A stretch of DNA of 20,200 bases from UBA7803 sp041686955 (GTDB lineage: Bacteria; Pseudomonadota; Gammaproteobacteria; Pseudomonadales; Azotimanducaceae), in contig JAWLCV010000074.1 in the NCBI GenBank assembly GCA_041686955.1, forward strand, positions 1 through 20,200. The letters run 5' to 3'. Made by a program: the position numbers and the translations under genes. The notes beneath the pieces were generated by a model that did not search any database, was not told the origin of the DNA, and saw nothing but the letters and a program-made list of their open reading frames with translations. Position 1 is the stretch's first letter, and each line of letters starts with the position of its first letter. Shown here piece by piece: positions 6,593 through 14,235 of the stretch.

Positions 6593-7693
6593 TCAAGCGA
6601 GCGCGCGGGTGAGGAACGGTAGGCTCTGGTCCATGCGGTGATCGATGCCGGAGTGGGTGCCGTCGAACTCCTCGTAGCGGTGCTCGACGCCGGCCCGGGC
6701 GAGCTCCCGGGAGAGGATGCGGCTGCCGTAGTGGATGTGGTACTGATCGCGCCAGCCGCAGTCGATGTAGATCCCCCGCAGGGTCTTCAGGTTGCCGGCG
6801 TAGCGGCGCACCAGGTGGATGGGGTCGTGGCCCCGCCAGGCTCGCCAGCGAGCGGGAATCAGCTCGCCGGTCTCCAGGTCGAAGGGCACCCGGAAGCCGT
6901 TGGGCGCCCGGGGGTCCGGGTCGTAGCTGGCGGCCATGCACAGATTCATCAGCGCCATCACCTCCCGGCCCTCCAGCTTCTCGCGCCCCCAGACGCGCTC
7001 GAGGAAGCGTGCGATCCGTCCGTCGTCCTCGCCCGGCGACAGGCCCGGCGGGCCGGCCGGTGGCGCCTTGGGCGGCCCCTCCTTGCGCGGCGGCAGCCGG
7101 TAACGGGCGAGCTCGTCGAGGGTGTTGGGCCAGTCGCTGCGGTAGATGAAGTCGAAGTAGGCATCGCCGGAGTGGTTGGCGATGGCGCCCCAGTAGCGGG
7201 CGTAGCGCATGCCGTGAATCATGGCGCCGTAGCCCCCGGAGGACTTGCCGAAGCAGCCCCGGTGCTCCCGGTCCCCGTGGGTGCGTAGCTGTGCATCCAC
7301 GAAAGGAATGAGCTCGCGGGTGAGGTAGTCGGCGTAGCGGCCGATGGCGCTGGAGTTGATGTACTGATTTCCGCCGAGGGCGGTGAAGCAGTCGGGGAAC
7401 ACCACGATGGCGGGGGCCATGCGACGCTCGTGCACCAGCCGGGCGAGCCGCTCCGGCACGTTTTCCTCGAAGTTCTTCCAGTTGGTGTGCGACCAGCCCG
7501 AGCCGGTGTAGCCGGTGAGGTCGAACAGCACCGGAAAGCGCCGCTGTCCGCGGCCGCCGGAGTAGGACGGCGGCAGCCACACCGGAAACCGGCGCAGGTG
7601 GGGATCTCCCAGGGGATTGTCGGCGAGGACTTTGGAGTCGTGCTCCAGGATCACCACCTCGCCGGCGGGCCAGTGCGGGCGCTTGAGGGCCAC
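6593..7693 (-). CDS. Alpha/beta-hydrolase esterase (esterase D / FrsA-like putative esterase family)
   Basis: The 366-residue protein belongs to the putative esterase family with an alpha/beta-hydrolase fold. The nucleophile elbow is G149-K-S151-S-G153 (CFGKSSGGYGA). The likely acid is D316 in DCGWRDQY, and the likely histidine is H347 in FDGTHSGIDHR. The order strand, elbow, acid, histidine is normal. A proline-rich insertion (about residues 200-225) lies in the cap region. There is no signal peptide, so it is probably cytoplasmic, and the substrate is unknown. It starts with GTG 10 nt after the htpX stop, with GAGGGG 7 nt upstream of the start, so it very likely forms an operon with htpX. 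Its stop faces dacB, with the palindromic element between them. Confidence 0.85.
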   Translation of the reverse strand: MALKRPHWPAGEVVILEHDSKVLADNPLGDPHLRRFPVWLPPSYSGGRGQRRFPVLFDLTGYTGSGWSHTNWKNFEENVPERLARLVHERRMAPAIVVFPDCFTALGGNQYINSSAIGRYADYLTRELIPFVDAQLRTHGDREHRGCFGKSSGGYGAMIHGMRYARYWGAIANHSGDAYFDFIYRSDWPNTLDELARYRLPPRKEGPPKAPPAGPPGLSPGEDDGRIARFLERVWGREKLEGREVMALMNLCMAASYDPDPRAPNGFRVPFDLETGELIPARWRAWRGHDPIHLVRRYAGNLKTLRGIYIDCGWRDQYHIHYGSRILSRELARAGVEHRYEEFDGTHSGIDHRMDQSLPFLTRALA

Positions 7694-7703
7694 CCCGGGC
7701 CCC

Positions 7704-8588
7704 TCAGCGCGGGTTCCGGAGGGCGTCGATGCGCGCCTCCAGCGGCGGGTGGGAGGCGAACATGGCCCGCATGCCCCGGCGCACTCCCCGGCGGATGCCG
7801 AAGGCCACCAGGGTATCGGGCAGGGTGCTCGGGGTCTCCTGGGCGCGCTTCAGCCGCTCCAGGGCGGCGATCATTTTCTCCCGGCCGGCCAGATCCGCAC
7901 CGGCCGCGTCGGCACGGAACTCCCGGTATCGCGAGAACCACATGACGATGGCGCTGGCCAGCATCCCCAGCACCAGTTCGGCGGCGATGGTGGTCACCCA
8001 GTAGCCCATGCCGAGCCCCTGCTCGGTCTTGAACACCACCCGGTCCACCACGTAGCCGACGATGCGTGCGAGGAACAGCACGAAGGTGTTCACCACGCCC
8101 TGGATCAGGGCCAGGGTCACCATGTCGCCGTTGGCGACGTGGCCGATCTCGTGGCCCAGCACCGCCTCGACTTCCTCGGGGCGCATGTTCTCCAGGAGCC
8201 CCACGCTCACCGCCACCAGCGCCTTGTTGCGGTTCGCGCCGGTGGCGAAGGCGTTGGGCTCGCGAGAGGGAAAGATCGCAACTTCCGGGGTGGTGATGCC
8301 GGCCTTGGAGGCCAGCCGCTCCACGGTGGCGAGGAGCCAGCGCTCCGCCTCACTGCCGGGCCGGGCGATCACCTGAGCGCCGGTGGACCACTTGGCCACC
8401 TTCTTCGAGATGAGCAGCGAGAACAGCGAGCCGCCGAAGCCGATCAGGCCGCAGAACACCAGCAGGGCGGTCAGGTCCAGGTCCACCCCGTTGGCCTGCA
8501 GGATGCTCTCGAAGCCGAGCAGGCGGAAGGTGAGGCTGGCCAGGACGATCACGGCCAGGTTGGTGGCCAGGAACAGCAGTATGCGCAT
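7704..8588 (-). CDS. htpX: Membrane zinc metalloprotease HtpX (M48B)
   Basis: HtpX is an inner-membrane zinc protease that degrades misfolded membrane proteins alongside FtsH. At 294 residues it is almost exactly the usual size. Two N-terminal membrane segments (about 2-25 and 38-60) precede the HExxH zinc site H146-E-I-G-H150 (VLGHEIGHVANGD). Further hydrophobic segments follow at about 160-182 and 195-216. The third zinc ligand is E223 in YREFRADAAGA, and a typical PSREPNAFATG lies upstream of the active site. The ATG at 8588 is preceded by GAGGAG about 5 nt away. The downstream esterase gene follows after 10 nt. Relatives are often induced by envelope or heat stress; no heat-shock promoter is recognisable here. 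Confidence 0.96.
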   Translation of the reverse strand: MRILLFLATNLAVIVLASLTFRLLGFESILQANGVDLDLTALLVFCGLIGFGGSLFSLLISKKVAKWSTGAQVIARPGSEAERWLLATVERLASKAGITTPEVAIFPSREPNAFATGANRNKALVAVSVGLLENMRPEEVEAVLGHEIGHVANGDMVTLALIQGVVNTFVLFLARIVGYVVDRVVFKTEQGLGMGYWVTTIAAELVLGMLASAIVMWFSRYREFRADAAGADLAGREKMIAALERLKRAQETPSTLPDTLVAFGIRRGVRRGMRAMFASHPPLEARIDALRNPR

Positions 8589-8630
8589 GGATCTCCTCTG
8601 TGAGACTCGGGTTGGTACGTCGACCCTTAG

Positions 8631-8659
8631 ACTGTCCGGTTTCCGGCGGGTTCTGGCAA
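8631..8659 (-). promoter_or_regulatory. Weak candidate promoter for htpX
   Basis: On the minus strand TTGCCA (8659-8654, five of six to the -35 consensus) is followed after 17 bp by GACAGT (8636-8631, three of six). That leaves a leader of roughly 36 nt to the htpX ATG. The -10 is poor, and this is offered only as the best match in the 161-bp divergent region. Confidence 0.3.
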
Positions 8660-8749
8660 GTGGCCTGCGTTGCGGAGGGAAGCGGCGCGGCGCGCGTTAA
8701 TCCGACCTGGGTCACACTCTTTGCGGGGCTTTTTGACTAGGTTTGGGCC

Positions 8750-10582
8750 ATGAGCACCATCAACGCCCATTCCGCCGAGCCTGCCGGCATTCCGGCCACC
8801 GAGACGAACCGGGACGGCGAGGATGCCCTGCGCGACGAGTTGCTGAAGTGGCGCGAGCGGGTACCCAAGCTCGCCGCCGCCCTGCGCCAGCGCGCCGACG
8901 AGGCCCAGGCGCTCCGGCACGAGCTCGACCGGCTGCGCAGGGAGCAGCCGGCGGAGGGTGCCGCGGGTGCCGGCATTCGTGCCCGCGACGAGCTCATCGC
9001 CGACCTGGAGGCGAAGCTGGCCGACGTGCGGGAGCGCCACAAGGTCGCGCGCGCGGAGCTGCACGCCCGTCAGCTCGCCGTCGAGGAGCTGCGCGCGGAC
9101 GCGGCGGGCTGGAAGGAGAAGTGGCAGGCCCTGACCCGGACCCTGGATCAGCAGGCCGACGAGGTGGGCCGTCACGGGCGCCAGGTTCGGCGGCTGGAAG
9201 AGGAAAAGGCGGATCTCTCGGAGCGGCTCGCCGAGCGAACGGCGGCGGCCGAGGCCGGTCAGCGGGCCCTGGACGAGGCGCTCTCCGAGCGGGACTCGCT
9301 GCGACAGCGCAACGAGCAGCTTTTCGAGACTACCGAGCTCGCGAACCGTCAGATCACCTCGCTCACGGACAGTCTCGCCGAGCTGCGCGTCGAGTTGAAG
9401 CGGGTGCGGGAGGAGACTGCCGCCGCAGCGGCGGATCGTGAACAGGCCGAGCGCGCCCAGGAGGACTTGCGTCGCGAGCTAGAACGGGCGGAGGCACGCG
9501 CCGCCGCGTCCGCCGACGACCTTCAGGTGCTCTGCGCGGCGGCGATGACCGGCGCCGAGGCCGTGGCGGGCGCCGGCCGCGCCGCAGACGAGGCGGACGA
9601 GGCCCGGCGCGCGGCGGAGCAGGCGCTGGCGGAAGCCCGGACCCGGGAGGCGGAACTACAGAAGAGCCTTGCCGGGCACGCGGCGGAGATCGAACGGCTC
9701 CAGTCGGTGGTGGCCGTGGCGGAGCGCACTACCGGCGAGCGCGAGGAGGAGCGCCGCACCCTCTCCGAGCAGCTTCAGGCAGCGGAGTCCCGGGCCCAGC
9801 ATCTCGAATCGCGGCTCGCCGAACGTTCGGCCCTGGTGGTGACCCTGGAGCAGGACCAGCGGGAGACCGCGCGGCGGCTCGAGACCCTGCAGCAGGAGCG
9901 GGACGACCTGGAACAGGCCGCGCTTCGTGGCGAGCGCCACGTCAAGGAGAACGCCCAGTACGTGGCGCAGCTCGACGCCAAGATCGAGCGCCAGCAGGAG
10001 CTGATGCTGGAGCTCGAGCGCGAGCTGGCGGAGGCCAAGAGCGAGCGGGACGACGCCGCGAGAGCGGCGCAGGCGCGGCTCGACGACAAGGACGCGGAGC
10101 TCGAGAGCCTGCGCGAGCAGGTCCGCAAGCTGGAGACCGTGGTTCGCGAGCGCACGGATGCGCTCAACCGGTTCGAGTGGCAGCGAAACGTCGAGGCCGA
10201 GGCCGAGACCGTGGCCGAGCCCGCGGCGGCCAGTGCCGAGACGGATGCGACTCCGTCTTCCCAGACCGGCGGCAAGATGCTCGTGGTGCTCAACCAGCAG
10301 CTCGCCGACGCCCGCGCTCAGAACGACGAGCTGCTGGCGCGGGTCCGCGAGCTGGAAGCGGAGCTGGCGCGCCGGCCGGGGGACGACGAGCTCACCCGGA
10401 TTCACGGTGTGGGCCAGAAGCTGGCGGAGCAGCTCCACGAGCTGGGCTACCACCGGCTGCAACAGATCGCCGAGCTGGACCCCGAAGCCCTCGACCGGGA
10501 GGACCACGTGCTGCACGGGCACCGCGGCCGCATTCTGCGTGACCGGTGGATCGAGCAGGCGGCGGCGCTGCGGGACCACTGA
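8750..10582 (+). CDS. Long coiled-coil protein with C-terminal helix-hairpin-helix domain
   Basis: The 610-residue product is nearly all charged heptad-repeat coiled coil from about residue 25 to 480, rich in Glu, Arg, Ala and Leu and with almost no proline. A short flexible linker (about 480-505, containing PAAASAETDATPSSQTGG) is followed by another short coil and then a compact C-terminal module from about 545. That module reads DDELTRIHGVGQKLAEQL then LGYHRLQQIAELD, the helix-hairpin-helix pattern (I.GVG..LA..L...G) seen in DNA-binding proteins and in proteins annotated as flap-endonuclease-like HhH. There is no Walker motif, so it is not an SMC ATPase. There is no signal peptide or membrane segment. 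A DNA-tethered scaffold or chromosome-organising role is inference. It is divergent from htpX. The ATG has only a weak AGG upstream. Confidence 0.85.
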   Translation: MSTINAHSAEPAGIPATETNRDGEDALRDELLKWRERVPKLAAALRQRADEAQALRHELDRLRREQPAEGAAGAGIRARDELIADLEAKLADVRERHKVARAELHARQLAVEELRADAAGWKEKWQALTRTLDQQADEVGRHGRQVRRLEEEKADLSERLAERTAAAEAGQRALDEALSERDSLRQRNEQLFETTELANRQITSLTDSLAELRVELKRVREETAAAAADREQAERAQEDLRRELERAEARAAASADDLQVLCAAAMTGAEAVAGAGRAADEADEARRAAEQALAEARTREAELQKSLAGHAAEIERLQSVVAVAERTTGEREEERRTLSEQLQAAESRAQHLESRLAERSALVVTLEQDQRETARRLETLQQERDDLEQAALRGERHVKENAQYVAQLDAKIERQQELMLELERELAEAKSERDDAARAAQARLDDKDAELESLREQVRKLETVVRERTDALNRFEWQRNVEAEAETVAEPAAASAETDATPSSQTGGKMLVVLNQQLADARAQNDELLARVRELEAELARRPGDDELTRIHGVGQKLAEQLHELGYHRLQQIAELDPEALDREDHVLHGHRGRILRDRWIEQAAALRDH

Positions 10583-10700
10583 GCGCCGCTGGCCGTCCCC
10601 CGGGCCTCGGTGAGCCGCCGTCATCGGCTGGGGCATCGCGCTTTCCACCGCTATCCCGTCTCGCTATAGTTCGGGCCACCTGCACGGACGACGGGTTCTC
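10583..10700 (+). other. Intergenic region with promoter
   Basis: This is the first part of the 395-base stretch between the coiled-coil gene and the cytochrome gene. No terminator is evident. It holds the promoter at 10642-10670, and the rest of the stretch is the small Arg-rich ORF and the cytochrome ribosome site. Confidence 0.6.
10642..10670 (+). promoter_or_regulatory. Sigma70-type promoter for the small ORF and cytochrome c4
   Basis: TTTCCA (10642-10647, four of six), a spacer of exactly 17 bp, and TATAGT (10665-10670, five of six). Transcription would start near 10677, 24 nt before the ATG at 10701. The CGCTATAGT core recurs before the SDR gene at 12902. Confidence 0.5.
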
Positions 10701-10958
10701 ATGACGGCTGACATCAGCACGCGTTCAGGTGCGGCCCACACGGGCCGAGAGGAAGCACGGTCCCGGCCCGGCGAGGACCGCCGGGAGTGGGCCCGGCCCG
10801 GCGACGATCGCCGAGAAAGGGGCGACCGCCGGCGCAACGCCCAGGGACTGTTCGAGCTGCGCGCGCGGCGGGAAGGTGTCGGCGGCGACCGGCGGCGCCG
10901 GTCCCGCCGGGTCGCCGGACGCTGGCTGGCATTCTTGCGTCGCCTCGCGCGGCGCTGA
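10701..10958 (+). CDS. Small arginine-rich hypothetical protein
   Basis: The 85-residue product contains 27 arginines, no lysine and no cysteine. It carries a tandem decapeptide, RPGEDRREWA (22-31) and RPGDDRRERG (32-41), encoded by 30-bp units at 10762-10791 and 10792-10821. Three of the base differences between the units are synonymous third-position changes (GAC/GAT, CGG/CGA, GAG/GAA) and another gives Glu/Asp. That pattern suggests the frame has been selected as protein. The C terminus, VAGRWLAFLRRLARR, would form a basic amphipathic helix able to bind membranes or nucleic acid. It lies between the promoter and the cytochrome gene, 19 nt upstream of the latter's ATG. Its ribosome site is weak. 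I recognise no family, and in GC-rich DNA such an ORF can arise by chance. Confidence 0.42.
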   Translation: MTADISTRSGAAHTGREEARSRPGEDRREWARPGDDRRERGDRRRNAQGLFELRARREGVGGDRRRRSRRVAGRWLAFLRRLARR

Positions 10959-10977
10959 CAACGATTCGGGAGGTCAT

Positions 10978-11613
10978 ATGTCGCGCAGGTTACCGGCGCT
11001 GGGGCGTCTTTTCGTCGGGCTCGGCGTGTTGATGGGGGCCGCGGCCGCGGTAGCCGCCGACCCGGCGGCAGGGCAGCAGGCCTATCAGGTGTGCGCCGCC
11101 TGTCACGGTCAGCAGGGTGAAGGCAATGCGGCCCTGAACGCGCCGCGCATCGCGGGTCAGGAAGGCTGGTACCTGCGCCGGCAGATGGCGGCGTTCCGGG
11201 AGGGGTTGCGAGGCACGGCGCCGGGTGACGTCCATGGCGCCCAGATGCGTCCCATGGCCATGACCGTGGCTGATCCCACGGCGCTCGACAACCTCATCGC
11301 CTACATCGAATCGCTGCCGGACGTTCCGGCCCAGCCCACCATCGAAGGCGACGTGGCGGCCGGCCAGAAGGCGTACCAGGTGTGCGCCGCGTGCCACGGG
11401 CCCGAGGCCGGCGGCATGGAGCAGATGGGCGGGCCGCGCCTCGCCGGTCAGAGCGACTGGTATCTGGTGCGCCAGATCGAGAACTACCAGCAGAATCGCC
11501 GCGGCTATGATCCGAAGGACGTCTTCGGCAATCAGATGAAGCCCATGGCGGCCACGCTCACCAGTGAGCAGGCCATTCGCGACGTGGTGGCCTACATCAA
11601 CACCCTGCGCTGA
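10978..11613 (+). CDS. Di-haem cytochrome c4-type protein
   Basis: This is a periplasmic electron carrier of 211 residues, the usual cytochrome c4 size, probably delivering electrons to terminal oxidases. A signal peptide (1-27, ending AAAAVAA) is followed by two homologous haem domains. The first has C39-A-A-C-H43 with a distal methionine near 90-93 (QMRPMAM). The second has C136-A-A-C-H140 with a methionine near 187-190 (QMKPMAA). Both halves share AYQVCAACHG, PRIAGQ/PRLAGQ and WYLRRQ/WYLVRQ, showing the internal duplication. The start is ATG at 10978 with GGGAGG at 10968-10973. The frame stays open upstream to 10729, but that part lacks a ribosome site and would bury the signal peptide. 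The alr gene begins with the base after the stop. Confidence 0.93.
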   Translation: MSRRLPALGRLFVGLGVLMGAAAAVAADPAAGQQAYQVCAACHGQQGEGNAALNAPRIAGQEGWYLRRQMAAFREGLRGTAPGDVHGAQMRPMAMTVADPTALDNLIAYIESLPDVPAQPTIEGDVAAGQKAYQVCAACHGPEAGGMEQMGGPRLAGQSDWYLVRQIENYQQNRRGYDPKDVFGNQMKPMAATLTSEQAIRDVVAYINTLR

Positions 11614-12302
11614 ATGCCGAGCGGCCGGCTGCGCATCGATCTCGGCGCGCTGGTCGCCAATTACCGGCTGTTCCAGAAGGCAGCGCGGCCCGGACGATCC
11701 GGCGCCGTGGTCAAGGCCGACGGCTACGGGCTGGGTGCCCAGGCGGTGGTGCGCGCCCTCTGGAACGGCGGCTGCCGCGAGTTCTTCGTCGCCACCGCCG
11801 AGGAGGGCGTGGCGCTGCGGGAAGCCCTGCCCGATGCCTGCGTCTACGTCTTCGAAGGNNNNNNNNNNNNNNNNNNNNNNNNNNNNNNNNNNNNNNNNNN
11901 NNNNNNNNNNNNNNNNNNNNNNNNNNNNNNNNNNNNNNNNNNNNNNNNNNNNNNNNNNGGGTGGCTGCGGGGGAGTCCATCGGCTACGGCGCCACTTACA
12001 CCGCCAGCACGGAGCGGGAGATCGCCGTGGTGGGGGTCGGCTATGGCGACGGCTTGCCGCGGCTCTTGTCCAACCGGGGAGAGGTCGCCGTCGGCGGGGT
12101 GCGCCGGCCCATCGTCGGCCGGGTCTCCATGGATCTCACCACCGTGGACGTGACCGGTCTCGGGGCCCGGGTGGGCGACTGGGTGGAGATGTTCGGGCCG
12201 ACGGTGCTGGTGGACGAGGTGGCGGGCTGGGCCGAGACGATCCCCTACGAGGTGCTCAGCGGCCTCGGCCGACGTCCTCGTCGGGTGTTCGTGGAGCCGT
12301 GA
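11614..12302 (+). CDS. alr: Alanine racemase (PLP), middle missing in an assembly gap
   Basis: Interconverts L- and D-alanine for peptidoglycan. The N-terminal 82 residues carry the PLP lysine K34 in VVKADGYGLGA. After the gap, the C-terminal domain shows the catalytic tyrosine motif GESIGYGATYTA, then VGYGDGLPR and GRVSMDLTTVDVT. Known enzymes are about 360 residues with roughly 218 between the lysine and the tyrosine (35 and about 253 in E. coli DadX). Only 82 plus about 115 residues are seen, so the gap must hide about 160 codons. The frame difference across the 100 Ns is therefore not evidence of a broken gene. The ATG abuts the cytochrome TGA (TGAATG) with no ribosome site, so initiation is probably coupled. 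The last 47 nt overlap the convergent TPR gene. Confidence 0.92.
11859..11958. other. Assembly gap (100 N), real missing sequence of about 480 nt
   Basis: The placeholder of 100 Ns sits inside alr. The flanks share only GG, and the expected alanine racemase length implies about 160 missing codons. Confidence 0.95.
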
Positions 12303-12867
12303 GCCGCTCCTGCGGCGCCGCGCCCGCCAGGTCCCGGGCGGCCGCCAGATCCTCCTCGGCCCGCTGCGGCGCGCCCAGGGCCCGGTGGCTGAACGCCCGG
12401 TTGTAGTAGGCCAGCGGATCCTCCGGCGCCAGCGCCACCGCGCGGTCATGCGCCGCCAGCGCCTCGGCGGGCCGGCCGAGCCGCAGCAGCAGATTGCCCC
12501 GGGTGCCGTGCAGGGTGGCTTCCTCGGACGACGCCGCCAGCGCCGCCTCCACGTCCGCCAGCGCCGCCTCCAGCCGGCCCTCCCGGGCCAGCACCAGCGC
12601 GCGGTTGCCGAAGGCACTGGCGAGGGCCGCCGGATCTCCGGAGTCTTCCGCCATGCCGACCGCCAGATCGCAGGGATACGGATCCGTGCCGCCGCCCTGG
12701 GCCTGCCGGTAGCAATCCACCAGCGGTGACCCGGCGGCTTCCTGAGCCGCATCCACATCGGCCTCCGCGGGCGCCGGCTGAGCCGGGGTCTGGCCCCCGG
12801 CCGCCTGGGCCAGGAGCGCGAGCAAAAGCAGCGTTACGCTACGGCGGGCGAGTGCACGGGTCGTCAT
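12256..12867 (-). CDS. Secreted TPR-repeat protein
   Basis: The 203-residue protein has a signal peptide (about 1-25, ARRSVTLLLLALLAQAAGG), a Pro/Ala-rich linker and then about three tetratricopeptide repeats (about 82-115, 116-149, 150-183). Each repeat has the A-x-x-N/G-R...A/L...G signature (SAFGNRALVLAREGRLEAAL, then LHGTRGNLLLRLGRPAEAL, then AYYNRAFSHRALG). Two cysteines (52 and 66) before the repeats could form a disulfide in the periplasm. TPR repeats bind proteins; the partner is unknown. The C-terminal tail is charged and lies antisense to the last 16 codons of alr (47-nt overlap). The upstream region is shared with the divergent SDR gene. Confidence 0.78.
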   Translation of the reverse strand: MTTRALARRSVTLLLLALLAQAAGGQTPAQPAPAEADVDAAQEAAGSPLVDCYRQAQGGGTDPYPCDLAVGMAEDSGDPAALASAFGNRALVLAREGRLEAALADVEAALAASSEEATLHGTRGNLLLRLGRPAEALAAHDRAVALAPEDPLAYYNRAFSHRALGAPQRAEEDLAAARDLAGAAPQERLTAPRTPDEDVGRGR

Positions 12868-12903
12868 GCCGCGCAGTGTACCCGGCCGCGGCGTAGCTTG
12901 CGC

Positions 12904-12909
12904 TATAGT
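12904..12909 (+). promoter_or_regulatory. Candidate -10 box for the SDR gene
   Basis: TATAGT (five of six) sits within TTGCGCTATAGTGTGGCA and resembles the boxes at 991 and 10665. No good -35 box is seen at normal spacing. The predicted transcript start near 12916 leaves a 23-nt leader containing the ribosome site. Confidence 0.4.
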
Positions 12910-12927
12910 GTGGCACTCGCATTACTC

Positions 12928-12936
12928 GAGGAGGGG
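12928..12936 (+). promoter_or_regulatory. Strong ribosome binding site
   Basis: GAGGAGGGG lies just before the ATG at 12939 and fixes that codon as the SDR start. Confidence 0.75.
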
Positions 12937-12938
12937 AC

Positions 12939-13748
12939 ATGACTCGCATCAACGCCGACGGCGTGCTTGCGGGAAAGGTGGCCGTGGTGACCGGCGCGAG
13001 CCGGGGCATCGGCGAGGCCATCGCGCTGCGCTACGCCATGGAAGGCGCGAAGGTCGTGGTCTCGGCGCGCACGGTGGAGCCGTCGGATCACGTCCTTCCC
13101 GGCACCATCACGGCTACCGTGGAGCGCATCCGGGCGGCCGGCGGCGAGGCGCTGGCGGTTCAGGCGGACCTGTCGCGCCATGAAGATCGCCACCGGCTCA
13201 TCGCCGAGGCGCGGGAGGCCTACGGCACGGTGGACATCCTGGTCAACAACGCCGCCGTCACGTACTTCATCCCGGTGGCGGAGTTCCCCGAGAGGCGCTT
13301 CCGGCTGATGATGGACGTGCAGGTATGGGCGCCGTTCGAGCTCACCCAGCTCGTTCTGCCGGACATGCAGGCACGGGGCAGCGGCTGGATCCTCAACATC
13401 TCGTCCCACGCGGCCCTGCATCCGCAGAAGGACGCGCCGGGGCGCGGCGGCACCGTGTACGGCATGTGCAAGGCCGCGCTGGAACGGTTCACCACGGGTC
13501 TGGCCCAGGAGGTCTACGACGATGGCATCGGCGTCAACGTGATCTCTCCGGGGCTCGTGGCCACCCCGGGCGCCGTCCATCACAACCTGATCAACGACGC
13601 CACCCGGGATCGGGTGACGCCGGTGGAGCACATGGCGGAAGCGTGCCTGCGGCTCGTGCACGGCGACCCGAGAACGCTCACCGGGCGCATCGACTACGCC
13701 GACCAGGTCATGAAGGAATTCGCGCTGGAGGCCGCCGAGCTCATCTGA
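12939..13748 (+). CDS. Classical short-chain dehydrogenase/reductase
   Basis: An NAD(P)-dependent oxidoreductase of 269 residues. The cofactor motif is T18-G-A-S-R-G-I-G25 (VVTGASRGIGEAIA), with N103-N-A-A106, the catalytic serine region N153-I-S-S156, Y174-x3-K178 (YGMCKAALERF) and P204-G205. The catalytic set is complete. The arginine in VVVSART after beta2 suggests a preference for NADP. The substrate is unknown; members with similar NISSHAA and YGMCK stretches are annotated only as SDR oxidoreductases. It starts at an ATG with a very strong ribosome site and overlaps the convergent Lrp-type gene by 8 nt at its end. Confidence 0.92.
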   Translation: MTRINADGVLAGKVAVVTGASRGIGEAIALRYAMEGAKVVVSARTVEPSDHVLPGTITATVERIRAAGGEALAVQADLSRHEDRHRLIAEAREAYGTVDILVNNAAVTYFIPVAEFPERRFRLMMDVQVWAPFELTQLVLPDMQARGSGWILNISSHAALHPQKDAPGRGGTVYGMCKAALERFTTGLAQEVYDDGIGVNVISPGLVATPGAVHHNLINDATRDRVTPVEHMAEACLRLVHGDPRTLTGRIDYADQVMKEFALEAAELI

Positions 13749-14235
13749 GCCCGGGCCGGCTGCGGATGGGGATCTCGGTTTTCTTGATCACCGTGCGCAG
13801 CGAGAAGTTGGAGTTCACCCGGGCCACCCCCGGCAGGCGGGTCAGGTGCTGGCTGTGCACCCGCTCGTAGTCCCGGGCATCCTCCACGATCACCCGGAGC
13901 AGGTAATCCGCGGCGCCGGACATCAGGTAACACTCCATGACCTCGGGAATCTCGCGTACGGCGGCCTCGAAGGCCGCCAGGTCGTTCTGCTGCTGGCTGG
14001 TCAGTGTGATCTGCACGAACACGTTGTCGGGGTAGCCGGCCAGGGACTGATCCACCAGCCCGACGTAACCCACCAGCATGCCGGACGCCTCCAGCCGCCT
14101 GACCCGGCGCAGGCAGGCCGACTCGGAGAGGTTGACGATCCCCGCCAGGGCCTGATTCGAGAGCTTGGCGTCGAGCTGAAGCTCATGAAGGATCGCGCGG
14201 TCGATCCGGTCCAGAGCGACGTAATCTTGCGTCAT
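13741..14235 (-). CDS. Lrp/AsnC family transcriptional regulator
   Basis: The 164-residue protein has the standard Lrp layout. The N-terminal winged helix-turn-helix (LDRIDRAILHELQLDAKLSN, then LAGIVNLSESACLRRVRRLE, about residues 8-50) is followed by an RAM ligand-binding domain (about 70-150) containing VMECYLMSGAADYLLRVIV. Such regulators form dimers to octamers and respond to amino acids. It is transcribed divergently from ald with 113 bp between the two starts. Lrp/AsnC proteins next to ald commonly activate it in response to alanine, so ald is the likely target; that part is inference. The C-terminal codons overlap the convergent SDR gene by 8 nt. Confidence 0.93.
   Translation of the reverse strand: MTQDYVALDRIDRAILHELQLDAKLSNQALAGIVNLSESACLRRVRRLEASGMLVGYVGLVDQSLAGYPDNVFVQITLTSQQQNDLAAFEAAVREIPEVMECYLMSGAADYLLRVIVEDARDYERVHSQHLTRLPGVARVNSNFSLRTVIKKTEIPIRSRPGLR

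Noticed and set aside
6327..6641. Short plus-strand open frames over the palindromic element
   Set aside because: They follow the inverted-repeat structure, show no coding character and run into the antisense of the esterase gene.
8733..8738. TTGACT as a -35 box for the coiled-coil gene
   Set aside because: The matching -10 would fall inside the coding sequence, after the ATG at 8750.
10729..10977. In-frame upstream extension of cytochrome c4
   Set aside because: The ATG at 10978 has a GGGAGG ribosome site and begins a proper signal peptide; the extension would bury it and overlaps the small Arg-rich ORF in another frame.
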